Source: an uncultured Rivibacter sp.
Lineage (GTDB): Bacteria > Pseudomonadota > Gammaproteobacteria > Burkholderiales > Burkholderiaceae
DNA: 7,051 bases
NCBI GenBank assembly: GCA_946480925.1
Contig: CAMLLU010000130.1
Span: 1 to 7,051 of the forward strand
Direction: 5' to 3'
Of the stretch, positions 1 to 5,822 are shown in pieces. Within the stretch, counting starts at the first letter, position 1; each line of letters opens with the position of its first letter. The position numbers were made by a program, and so were the translations under genes. A model generated the notes under the pieces. It did no database searches. It was not told the origin of the DNA and worked only from the letters and a program-made list of their open reading frames with translations.

Positions 1-542
1 CGCATCGAAACATTCAGCTCGTCGGCGATCACCTTGTTGAGCTTGCCGGCGGCCACGCGCAGCATCACGGCGTGCTCGCGCTCGGTGAGGCTGTCGAGCC
101 GCGCGCGCGCCTCGGCGGCCTGTGCATCGACCTCGTGCATCGCAGCCTCCACGGCGAGCGCCTGTTCGATGCGGTCGGCCAGCGCGTTGTCGCTGTAAGG
201 CTTTTCCAGAAAATCGAAGGCGCCTTTCTTCAAGGCTTCCACCGCCATCGGGATGTCGCCGTGGCCGGTGAGGAAGAGCACCGGGTTGCGCACGCCGCGC
301 GCCACCAGCTCGTCGTGCACGCGCAGGCCCGACAAGGGCTCCATGCGCACGTCGAGCACGATCACGCCGCGCAGCGGCTGGGGGGCCTGCTCCAGCGCGG
401 CCAGGAAGGCCGAACCGTCGCGGAACGCCTGTACGGTGAGCCCGCGCGATGCGAGCAGGAACGACAGCGCATCCAGCACCGGTTCCTCGTCGTCGACGAG
501 ATAGACGATGTGCGGTTGAACTGCGGCAGCGGCTTGCGTCAT
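1..542 (-). CDS. dctR: DctR-like response regulator of the FixJ family, 3' end cut off by the window edge
   Basis: This is the transcription-factor half of a two-component pair; phosphorylated by DctS, it should activate the C4-dicarboxylate transport genes. 180 complete codons are visible. Residues 10-125 form a receiver domain: acidic pair D17-D18, phospho-acceptor D64 in IVLDVRM, T92 in LTGHGD and K114 in FLEKP. A helical linker rich in Ala and Glu (about 126-148) leads into a LuxR/FixJ helix-turn-helix beginning LTEREHAVMLRVAAGKLNK; the sequence runs off the left edge inside the recognition helix. FixJ-type proteins are usually about 200-210 residues, so roughly 25-30 are missing. The ATG (540-542) overlaps the dctS stop as ATGA, with a GAGGAA ribosome site at 551-556, so the two are probably translationally coupled. 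There is no AAA+ domain, so it is unlike the sigma-54 activator DctD. Family assignment is firm; the dicarboxylate role is inferred from its neighbours. Confidence 0.9.
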   Translation of the reverse strand, partial: MTQAAAAVQPHIVYLVDDEEPVLDALSFLLASRGLTVQAFRDGSAFLAALEQAPQPLRGVIVLDVRMEPLSGLRVHDELVARGVRNPVLFLTGHGDIPMAVEALKKGAFDFLEKPYSDNALADRIEQALAVEAAMHEVDAQAAEARARLDSLTEREHAVMLRVAAGKLNKVIADELNVSM

Positions 543-2530
543 GAAAGCTCTTCCTCGTCGTTGGACTCCTGCGCTGCCGCCAGGTCGGCCGGCAGCGTGA
601 GGGAGAAGCGGGCGCCGCCCTCGGGAGACTCGCCCGCGTCGAAAGCGCCGTGGTGCGCTTCGATGATGGATCGGCAGATGGCCAGGCCCATGCCCATGCC
701 TTCGGCCTTGGTGGAGTAGAAGGGCGCGCACAGCGCCTCGACGCCGCGCCCGCCCAGGCCGGGGCCGTTGTCGCACACGTCGATGCGCGCGAAGTGCTCG
801 TCGGCGCTGCGCGAGGTGCTCACCTCGATGCGGCGTTCGCCTTCGTGTTCGCGCTCGGCCAGCGCGTCGCCGGCGTTGCGCACGAGGTTGATCACCACCT
901 GCTCGAGCAGCACGCCGTCGGCCACGATGGGTGCGAGCGCCTCGTCGAGCCGCAGCGTGAGTTGCACGCCCTGGCGGTGCAGCTCGCGCTGGAGCAGCTG
1001 CACCGCGCCGCGCACCACTGCGTTGACGTTGCAGCATTCCAGCCGCGGCTCGCGCCGCGTGAGGAACTCTCGGATGCGCTGCACGATGGCGCCCGCGTGG
1101 GCAGCCTGCTCGCCCAGGCGCTGCAGCGCACGCAGCACCACCGGGTCGGGGTCGGGCCGGCGGCGCAGCGAGTTCAGCACGCCGGCGTTGTAGCTGGCGA
1201 TGGCGGTGAGAGGCTGGTTGAGTTCGTGTGCCAGCGTGGAGGCCACCTCGCCCAGCATCGTGAGGCGCGCGTGGTGAGCCAGCGTCTCGACCTGGCGGCG
1301 CTCGCGCTCTTCGAGCCGCTTGCGCTCGGTGATGTCGAGGATGGAGCCCATCCAGCCGATCTGCCGGCCGTGCGCATCGACCAGCGGCGCCTCGAAGATC
1401 ATCACGTCGATGCGCTGCCCGTCACGCCGGCACCACACGGCCTCGTAGCCTTCGCGCGGCGCGTTGCCGGCCATGTTGCGCAGGTGGCGCTCCATCGTCG
1501 CTTCCAGCGTGTCGGGCGGCCAGTAGGGCATGGGCGGCATCAGGCCGACCAGCTGTTCCGGCGCCCAGCCCACCATGTCGGCCAGCGTGCGGTTCACGTA
1601 GACCAGCCGGCCTTCGAGATCGCGCGCGCGCAGGCCCACGGTCAACGAGTCTTCCATCGCGCTGCGCCAGGCGGCTTCGGTGCGCCAGGCCTCTTCGGCG
1701 TGCGACAGGTCGCGCACCTGCTTGCGCAGCATCAACGTGCTCAGCACGATCAGCACGGAGAAGCCCGAGATCAACGCCATCGGCAGCGTTCGGTGCCATG
1801 GCCGCACCATGTCGCGGGCGATGAGCTCGAGGTAAACATCGTCCAGCGCCGGTGCGAGCGTGATGCGGTAGGACTCGCGGCCTTCGGGCTGCGGGCCTTC
1901 GGCCGTGGTGGCGATCACGTCGCCCACGCCGTCGACCAGCCGCACGTCGTACTTGCGTGCCAGCCACCACGGCACGCCCTGGCGCAGCATGTCGCCGGGC
2001 GAATAGCGCAGCACCAGCAGGCCGCCGCTGGCCAGCGGTGCGCTCAGGTGTGCCGAAAGCCCGGTGGAAGGCGCCGCGCGGGCGGGTTGTTGTGCATGGG
2101 CTTCGGTGGGCGGCTCGGGCGGTTCGGGCGGTTCGGGCGAGCCGGGCCATTGCGCCAGCAGCCGGTTCGCGGCGTCCAGCCAGGTGACGCCGATCCATGA
2201 ATGCTGCAGGCCCTGCAGCACCTCGGGCTGCGTGCCGATGGCCGACGGCGGCACGTGCCGCAGGTCGATGCGATGGGCCAGGTCCTTCAGGCGCCGCCGC
2301 TCCGTTTCGATGCGGGCTTCCAGCTGTGCTTGCAACGTGAGCGCATCGGAGATCAGCTCCTGCCGCTGCTCTTCGTGCTCGGCCTGTTCGCGCTGGCGCA
2401 GCCACAGCAGCACCGCCGCCACCAGCAGCGCCGACAGCACGAGCGGCAGCAGCCACAAGCCGCGCCGGCGCGCGGGCGGCACGTGCGAATGTGGCGAGAG
2501 CAGGGCGGGCGAGGGCACCGGTTGCGGCAT
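539..2530 (-). CDS. dctS: DctS-like C4-dicarboxylate sensor histidine kinase
   Basis: This 663-residue inner-membrane kinase should sense external dicarboxylates and phosphorylate DctR. A membrane helix at about 24-44 is followed by a periplasmic sensor region (45-246) and a second helix at 248-268. A cytoplasmic PAS domain follows (about 285-400, ending GSILDITERKRLEE). The dimerisation/phospho-acceptor segment has H435 in LAHELNQP. The ATPase domain has N552 in the N box (VVINLVRNAGDAL), DVCDNGPGL (584-592) and GMGMGLAI (611-618). All catalytic boxes look intact. I chose the ATG at 2528-2530. The frame stays open to an ATG at 2651-2653, but that start would add 41 non-membrane residues and cross the dctP promoter region. 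No clear ribosome site precedes 2530, and the TAGACT seven bases upstream resembles a -10 box, so a very short leader is possible. Adjacent dctPQM supports the substrate; the ligand itself cannot be read from the sequence. Confidence 0.88.
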   Translation of the reverse strand: MPQPVPSPALLSPHSHVPPARRRGLWLLPLVLSALLVAAVLLWLRQREQAEHEEQRQELISDALTLQAQLEARIETERRRLKDLAHRIDLRHVPPSAIGTQPEVLQGLQHSWIGVTWLDAANRLLAQWPGSPEPPEPPEPPTEAHAQQPARAAPSTGLSAHLSAPLASGGLLVLRYSPGDMLRQGVPWWLARKYDVRLVDGVGDVIATTAEGPQPEGRESYRITLAPALDDVYLELIARDMVRPWHRTLPMALISGFSVLIVLSTLMLRKQVRDLSHAEEAWRTEAAWRSAMEDSLTVGLRARDLEGRLVYVNRTLADMVGWAPEQLVGLMPPMPYWPPDTLEATMERHLRNMAGNAPREGYEAVWCRRDGQRIDVMIFEAPLVDAHGRQIGWMGSILDITERKRLEERERRQVETLAHHARLTMLGEVASTLAHELNQPLTAIASYNAGVLNSLRRRPDPDPVVLRALQRLGEQAAHAGAIVQRIREFLTRREPRLECCNVNAVVRGAVQLLQRELHRQGVQLTLRLDEALAPIVADGVLLEQVVINLVRNAGDALAEREHEGERRIEVSTSRSADEHFARIDVCDNGPGLGGRGVEALCAPFYSTKAEGMGMGLAICRSIIEAHHGAFDAGESPEGGARFSLTLPADLAAAQESNDEEELS
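2112..2147 (-). repeat. 9-base tandem repeat encoding Pro-Glu-Pro units in dctS
   Basis: Four 9-base units lie in tandem: ggctcgggc, ggttcgggc, ggttcgggc and a diverged gagccgggc. On the minus strand they encode a Pro-Glu-Pro-rich stretch (residues about 141-151, SPEPPEPPEPP) in the periplasmic sensor region. The units are in frame, so copy-number change would lengthen or shorten the segment by three residues without breaking the gene. Confidence 0.8.
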
Positions 2531-2582
2531 GGCCGCGAGTCTAGGTGCGCGGATGCGGCGGTTTGTCGGCGTGGCGAGGGAA

Positions 2583-2596
2583 TGTGGAACTCCACA
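2583..2596. promoter_or_regulatory. Perfect dyad TGTGGA-AC-TCCACA, candidate DctR operator
   Basis: The two six-base arms are exact reverse complements separated by two bases. The site lies 68 bases upstream of the dctP GTG and 52 bases upstream of the dctS ATG. A compact dyad in a divergent promoter is where a dimeric LuxR/FixJ-class regulator would be expected to bind. Assigning it to DctR is inference from position; another regulator could use it. Confidence 0.5.
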
Positions 2597-2651
2597 ACTG
2601 TCGCGCGCCGCGGCCGCTGCAGAGAATCCGCCGCAACCACTCTTCCATGAC

Positions 2652-2657
2652 AAGGAG
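2652..2657 (+). promoter_or_regulatory. dctP ribosome binding site (AAGGAG) that selects a GTG start
   Basis: AAGGAG ends seven bases before the GTG at 2665-2667, which is ideal spacing. The in-frame ATG at 2647 lies upstream of this site and has no comparable site of its own. The ATG at 2660 is in another frame and reaches a stop after two codons. This decides the GTG start of dctP. Confidence 0.8.
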
Positions 2658-2664
2658 ACATGCA

Positions 2665-3690
2665 GTGACCTCTCCCTTCCGCCCCATCACCCGCCGCGGC
2701 ATGCTGGCCGCCACCGCGCTGGCCGTGGCCGCGCCCTCGGTGTTTGCGCAGACGAGCCCCATCGTCATCCGCTTCAGCCACGTGGTGGCGCCCGACACGC
2801 CCAAGGGCCAGGGCGCGCAGCGCTTCAAGGAGCTGGTGGAAGAGCGCAGCAAGGGCAGGATCAAGGTCGAGGTCTACCCGAACAGCCAGCTCTACAAGGA
2901 CAAGGAAGAGCTCGAGGCGCTGCAGCTGGGCTCGGTGCAGATGCTCGCACCCTCGCTCGCGAAGTTCGGCCCGCTGGGCGTGAAGGAGTTCGAGGTCTTC
3001 GACCTGCCCTTCCTCTTCAAGGACGAAGCGGCCTTCCGCGCCGTGACGGGCGGCCCGGTGGGCGCGAACCTCTTCTCGAAGCTGGAGCCCAAGGGCATCA
3101 AGGGCCTAGCCTACTGGGACAACGGCTTCCACATCATGAGCGCCAACAAGCCGCTGCACCACGTGGCCGACTTCAAGGGCCTGAAGATGCGCATCCAGAG
3201 CTCCAAGGTGCTCGATGCGCAGATGCGCGCGCTCGGCGCCATCCCGCAGGTCATGGCCTTCTCGGAGCTCTACCAGGGCCTGCAGTCCGGCGTGGTGGAC
3301 GGCACCGAAGGCGTGCCCTCGAACTTCTACACCCAGAAGATCTACGAGGTGCAGAAGCACATGACGCTCTCCAACCACGGGCACCTGGCCTATGCGGTGA
3401 TCGTCAACAAGAAGTTCTGGGATGGCCTGCCCGCCGATGCACGCAAGATCGTCGAGTCGGCCATCCAGGACGCCACGGCCTATGCCAACCAGCAGGCCGC
3501 CAGCGACAACGCCCAGGCGCTCGAGAAGATCAAGGCCAGCGGCAAGACCACCATCTACACGCTCGCGCCGCAGGAGCGCGCCGAGTGGGTGAAGGCCCTC
3601 ATGCCGGTGCACAAGGACATGCAGGCCCGCATCGGCAAGGACACCATCGACGCCGTCTACAAGGCTGCCGGCTTCAACGCCTCGCTGTAA
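2665..3690 (+). CDS. dctP: TRAP transporter periplasmic C4-dicarboxylate-binding protein DctP
   Basis: DctP is the periplasmic receptor that binds dicarboxylates such as succinate, fumarate or malate and delivers them to DctQM. The protein is 341 residues, typical for the family, starting at GTG. The signal peptide spans residues 1-28: TRRGML (9-14) looks like a twin-arginine motif, the hydrophobic stretch is weak and Ala-rich, and cleavage is likely after VFA (28/29), giving a mature N-terminus QTSPIVIRFSH. The body has the hallmarks of the TRAP binding-protein fold: KGLKMRIQ with R176, the arginine expected to pair with the substrate carboxylate, then a segment with FSELYQGLQSGVVDGTEG, and N220 in PSNFYTQK near the ligand pocket. 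It is first in the dctPQM unit and is separated from dctQ by 70 bases containing two hairpins. The fold is certain; the C4-dicarboxylate substrate rests on resemblance and on dctSR next door. Related acids are possible. Confidence 0.92.
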   Translation: MTSPFRPITRRGMLAATALAVAAPSVFAQTSPIVIRFSHVVAPDTPKGQGAQRFKELVEERSKGRIKVEVYPNSQLYKDKEELEALQLGSVQMLAPSLAKFGPLGVKEFEVFDLPFLFKDEAAFRAVTGGPVGANLFSKLEPKGIKGLAYWDNGFHIMSANKPLHHVADFKGLKMRIQSSKVLDAQMRALGAIPQVMAFSELYQGLQSGVVDGTEGVPSNFYTQKIYEVQKHMTLSNHGHLAYAVIVNKKFWDGLPADARKIVESAIQDATAYANQQAASDNAQALEKIKASGKTTIYTLAPQERAEWVKALMPVHKDMQARIGKDTIDAVYKAAGFNASL

Positions 3691-3702
3691 GCGCGGGCGC
3701 TT
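3689..3702 (+). promoter_or_regulatory. Small hairpin at the dctP stop followed by a pyrimidine tract
   Basis: AAGCG (3689-3693) pairs perfectly with CGCTT (3698-3702) around a CGGG loop. A T-rich pyrimidine run (3701-3712, cttcttcttccc-like) follows. The stem is short and the tract is interrupted by C, so this is at most a weak partial terminator that could reduce read-through into dctQM. Confidence 0.35.
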
Positions 3703-3725
3703 CTTCTTCCCTTCACCACACTGCT

Positions 3726-3749
3726 CGCGCGGCGCTTCGGCGCCGCGTG
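3726..3749 (+). promoter_or_regulatory. Strong TTCG-tetraloop hairpin between dctP and dctQ
   Basis: CGCGCGGCGC (3726-3735) pairs with GCGCCGCGTG (3740-3749) around the loop TTCG. This gives ten pairs, one of them G-U. C(UUCG)G is an exceptionally stable RNA tetraloop. No T tract follows, so it is not a standard terminator. It is better read as an mRNA-stabilising or processing element that protects the dctP message. It ends two bases before the dctQ ribosome site AGGAG (3751-3755), so it could also restrain dctQ translation. Either role would favour excess DctP over DctQM. Confidence 0.7.
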
Positions 3750-3760
3750 CAGGAGCGCTC

Positions 3761-4420
3761 ATGCTCAATCGAATCCTCGACCACCTGGAGGAGTGGCTCA
3801 TCGCCTTCCTCATCGGTGCGGCGACCCTTCTGATCTTCGTCGCGGTGCTGCACCGCTTCCTCTCCGGCATGCCCGTGATCCAGGACTATGCGATCCGCAT
3901 CGACCTGTCATGGGCACAGGAGCTGTGCACCTACATGTTCGTGTGGATGGCCAAGTTCGGCGCGGCCTACGGCGTGCGCCACGGCACGCACGTGGGCGTG
4001 GACGTGCTGGTGCGCAAGCTGCCGAAGGACAAGGCCAAGTGGCTGGTCCTCTTCGGCCTGCTGGCCGGTGCGTTGTTCACCGCGGTGATCGGCACGCTGG
4101 GCGCCGGCTTCGTGTGGGAGAACGGCTTCCACCATGCCTTCATGCACACGCTGCTGGGCCAGGAGGTGGACGTGCCGGAAGGCCCCACCTCGCCCGACCT
4201 GGAAGTGCCCACCTGGATCGTCTACTCGTGCGTGCCGCTGGGTTCGTACCTCATGTGCTTCCGCTTCCTGCAGGTGGCCTGGGGCTTCGTACGCCGAGGC
4301 GAGTTGCCGCACCAGGGCCACGGCCATGTCGAAGGCCTGGACGACGAGTCGGCAGACGAGGCGGCCGGCAAGGGGCCGGTTGCTGGAGCGGGCCTCGCGG
4401 GCGAAGGAGCACGAGCATGA
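3761..4420 (+). CDS. dctQ: TRAP transporter small membrane subunit DctQ
   Basis: This is the 219-residue small integral membrane subunit that pairs with DctM in the inner membrane. Four hydrophobic segments are visible at about 12-34, 50-72, 92-115 and 150-172. The family signature lies around the second one: WAQELCTYMFVWMAKFGAAY (51-70) followed by GVRHGTHVGVDVLV. A long polar loop (about 118-148) rich in His, Glu and Pro separates segments 3 and 4. The last 40 or so residues are a hydrophilic tail, rich in Gly, Ala and acidic residues, that is unlikely to be structured. The start is ATG with AGGAG five bases upstream. It is preceded by the TTCG hairpin, and its stop overlaps the ATG of a 20-codon mini-ORF. 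Family assignment is secure. Confidence 0.9.
   Translation: MLNRILDHLEEWLIAFLIGAATLLIFVAVLHRFLSGMPVIQDYAIRIDLSWAQELCTYMFVWMAKFGAAYGVRHGTHVGVDVLVRKLPKDKAKWLVLFGLLAGALFTAVIGTLGAGFVWENGFHHAFMHTLLGQEVDVPEGPTSPDLEVPTWIVYSCVPLGSYLMCFRFLQVAWGFVRRGELPHQGHGHVEGLDDESADEAAGKGPVAGAGLAGEGARA
4403..4409 (+). promoter_or_regulatory. Ribosome binding site GAAGGAG inside the dctQ 3' end
   Basis: GAAGGAG ends seven bases before the ATG at 4417, which begins the 20-codon mini-ORF. It is one of the strongest Shine-Dalgarno matches in the window, yet it lies inside dctQ and serves no annotated large gene. dctM has its own GGAGG at 4464-4468. Confidence 0.55.
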
Positions 4421-4479
4421 GCCGCCGGGCCGACCCCAAGGCGAATAGCGGAGTGCGCAGCACGGAGGTTGCCCAATGA
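4417..4479 (+). CDS. 20-codon mini-ORF bridging dctQ and dctM
   Basis: The frame encodes MSRRADPKANSGVRSTEVAQ. Its ATG overlaps the dctQ stop as ATGA (4417-4420), and its TGA overlaps the dctM start as ATGA (4476-4479), so it exactly fills the gap between the two genes. It has a strong ribosome site seven bases upstream, and about 79 percent of its third codon positions are G or C. The peptide is basic and polar, with no membrane helix or recognisable domain. The likeliest role is a coupling cistron that carries ribosomes from dctQ to dctM. A functional small protein is possible, but so is chance, since dctM has its own ribosome site. I do not recognise the peptide. Confidence 0.4.
   Translation: MSRRADPKANSGVRSTEVAQ
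4464..4468 (+). promoter_or_regulatory. dctM ribosome binding site GGAGG
   Basis: GGAGG lies seven bases before the ATG at 4476 and fixes the dctM start. It sits inside the bridging mini-ORF, so ribosomes translating that frame would pass over it. Confidence 0.75.
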
Positions 4480-5798
4480 ACGCCGCCATCATCTTCGGCC
4501 TGCTGGTGGTGCTCATGCTCACCGGCATGCCCATCTCCATCGCGCTGGGCCTCACCGTCCTCACCTTCTTCTTCACGCTCACGCAGGTGCCCATCGAGGC
4601 CGTGGCGCTGAAGCTGTTCACCGGCATCGACAAGTTCGAGATCATGGCGATCCCGTTCTTCATATTGGCCGGCAACTTCCTCACGCACGGCGGCGTGGCG
4701 AAGCGGATGATCAACTTCACCACCTCGATGATCGGCCACTGGTATGGCGGCATGGGCCTGGCCGGCGTGCTGGCCTGCGCGCTGTTCGCGGCGATCTCGG
4801 GCTCGTCGGTGGCCACCGTGGTGGCGGTGGGCTCGATCATGCTGCCGGCAATGGTGAAGCAGGGCTACCCGAAGAACTTCGGCGCTGGCGTCATCACCAC
4901 CTCCGGCGCATTGGGCATCCTGTTCCCGCCGTCGGTGAACCTCGTGATCTATTCGATCGCCACCTCGGGCATGAACGCCACCGGCCCCAACGGCGAATCG
5001 GTGGGCTCGGCCTCGGTGGGGCAGCTCTTCCTGGCCGGCGTGGTGCCGGGGCTCGTGCTGTCGTTCCTGCTGGGCTTCACCACCTGGTGGCGCGCCCGCA
5101 AGTTCGACTACCCGCGCATGCCGAAGGCCACCTGGGCCGAGCGCTGGCGCGCCTTCCGCGAAAGCATGTGGGGCCTCCTGCTCATCGTGGTGGTGATCGG
5201 TGGCATCTACTCGGGCTACTTCACGCCCACCGAGGCAGCGGCCGTGGCGGCGGTGTACGCCTTCGTCATATCGGTGTTCGTCTACAAGGACCTGAAGCTC
5301 AAGGACGTGCCGAAGTCGCTGCTCAACGCGGCGGCCATGAGCTCTATGCTGCTCTACATCATCACGAACGCGGTGCTGTTCTCGTTCCTCATGACGTCCG
5401 AGCAGATCCCGCAGGCCATGGCCGCGTGGATGACGAGCCAGGGCTTCGGGCTGGTGGTGTTCCTGCTGCTGGTCAATGTCATCCTGCTGGCGGCCGGCAA
5501 CTTCATGGACCCCGCGGCCATCGTGCTGATCATGGCGCCCATCCTCTTCCCCATGGCGGTGAAGTTGGGTGTGGACCCGGTGCACTTCGGCATCCTGATG
5601 GCGGTGAACATGGAGGTGGGCCTGTGCCACCCGCCGGTGGGCCTCAATCTCTACGTGGCCTCAGGCATCACGAAGATGGGCATCACCGAGCTCACCGTGG
5701 CGGTGTGGCCCTGGCTGCTCACGATGGTCGGCTTCCTGCTCGTGGTGAGCTACTGGCCCACGCTGTCGCTGTGGCTGCCGCACGCGGTGCTGCGCTGA
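4476..5798 (+). CDS. dctM: TRAP transporter large permease subunit DctM
   Basis: This 440-residue polytopic inner-membrane protein is the transport channel of the TRAP system; with DctQ it moves the DctP-delivered dicarboxylate inward, driven by an ion gradient. The length is typical for DctM. Conserved landmarks appear in order: the amphipathic N-terminal repeat IDKFEIMAIPFFILAGNFL (51-69), AISGSSVAT (106-114), GILFPPSVNLVIY (147-159), GYFTPTEAAAVA (247-258), the second-half counterpart LLAAGNFMDPAAIVLIMAP (337-355) and VGLCHPPVGLNLY (381-393). The two halves mirror each other, as expected for an inverted-repeat elevator transporter. A Gly/Ser-rich loop (164-181) containing GPNGESVGSAS links two membrane segments. 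It is the last gene of the operon and ends 24 bases before the convergent repressor gene. The family is certain; the substrate is inferred from the locus. Confidence 0.94.
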   Translation: MNAAIIFGLLVVLMLTGMPISIALGLTVLTFFFTLTQVPIEAVALKLFTGIDKFEIMAIPFFILAGNFLTHGGVAKRMINFTTSMIGHWYGGMGLAGVLACALFAAISGSSVATVVAVGSIMLPAMVKQGYPKNFGAGVITTSGALGILFPPSVNLVIYSIATSGMNATGPNGESVGSASVGQLFLAGVVPGLVLSFLLGFTTWWRARKFDYPRMPKATWAERWRAFRESMWGLLLIVVVIGGIYSGYFTPTEAAAVAAVYAFVISVFVYKDLKLKDVPKSLLNAAAMSSMLLYIITNAVLFSFLMTSEQIPQAMAAWMTSQGFGLVVFLLLVNVILLAAGNFMDPAAIVLIMAPILFPMAVKLGVDPVHFGILMAVNMEVGLCHPPVGLNLYVASGITKMGITELTVAVWPWLLTMVGFLLVVSYWPTLSLWLPHAVLR

Positions 5799-5800
5799 GC

Positions 5801-5819
5801 CGAGGCCTGCGTTGCCTCG
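5801..5819. terminator. Possible bidirectional hairpin between convergent dctM and the LacI-type gene
   Basis: CGAGGC (5801-5806) pairs perfectly with GCCTCG (5814-5819) around a seven-base loop, and it nearly fills the 24-base gap between the two stop codons. No T tract follows on either strand, so intrinsic termination is unproven. Position between convergent genes is the main support. Confidence 0.4.
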
Positions 5820-5822
5820 CGT

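Larger units (their letters stand above)
2531..2664. promoter_or_regulatory. Divergent dctS/dctP promoter region
   Basis: These 134 bases separate the two divergent start codons and must hold the promoters of both transcription units. It contains the dyad at 2583-2596 near its middle. On the minus side, TAGACT (2543-2538) is a four-of-six match to a -10 box but has no convincing -35 at normal spacing. On the plus side, GAGAAT (2622-2627) is a weak -10 candidate. No -24/-12 sigma-54 promoter is seen, which agrees with a FixJ-type rather than DctD-type activator. The promoter role follows from gene layout; the exact elements are uncertain. Confidence 0.65.

Noticed and set aside
650..2200. Long plus-strand open frame opposite dctS
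   Set aside because: It is His/Gln/Arg/Val-rich with no recognisable domain and mirrors a well-supported kinase gene; long antisense frames are expected at this GC content.
2571..2590. Possible sigma-54 promoter (TGGC at the left of a GG-N10-GC pattern)
   Set aside because: The -12 element is TG instead of GC, and the local regulator is not a sigma-54 activator.
2610..2617. GCGGCCGC palindrome upstream of dctP
   Set aside because: Short all-GC palindromes are common at this base composition, and nothing else marks it as a regulatory site.
2064..3833. Plus-strand open frame running from opposite dctS through dctP in a shifted frame
   Set aside because: It spans two real genes and the divergent promoter, and its product is Arg/Gly/Ala-rich low-complexity sequence.
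3106..3870. Minus-strand open frame opposite dctP and the dctP-dctQ gap
   Set aside because: No family resemblance, and it lies across a clear binding-protein gene and its hairpins.
4251..5630. Long minus-strand open frame opposite dctM
   Set aside because: The product is a low-complexity His/Arg/Glu string with no family resemblance, and dctM on the other strand is unmistakable.
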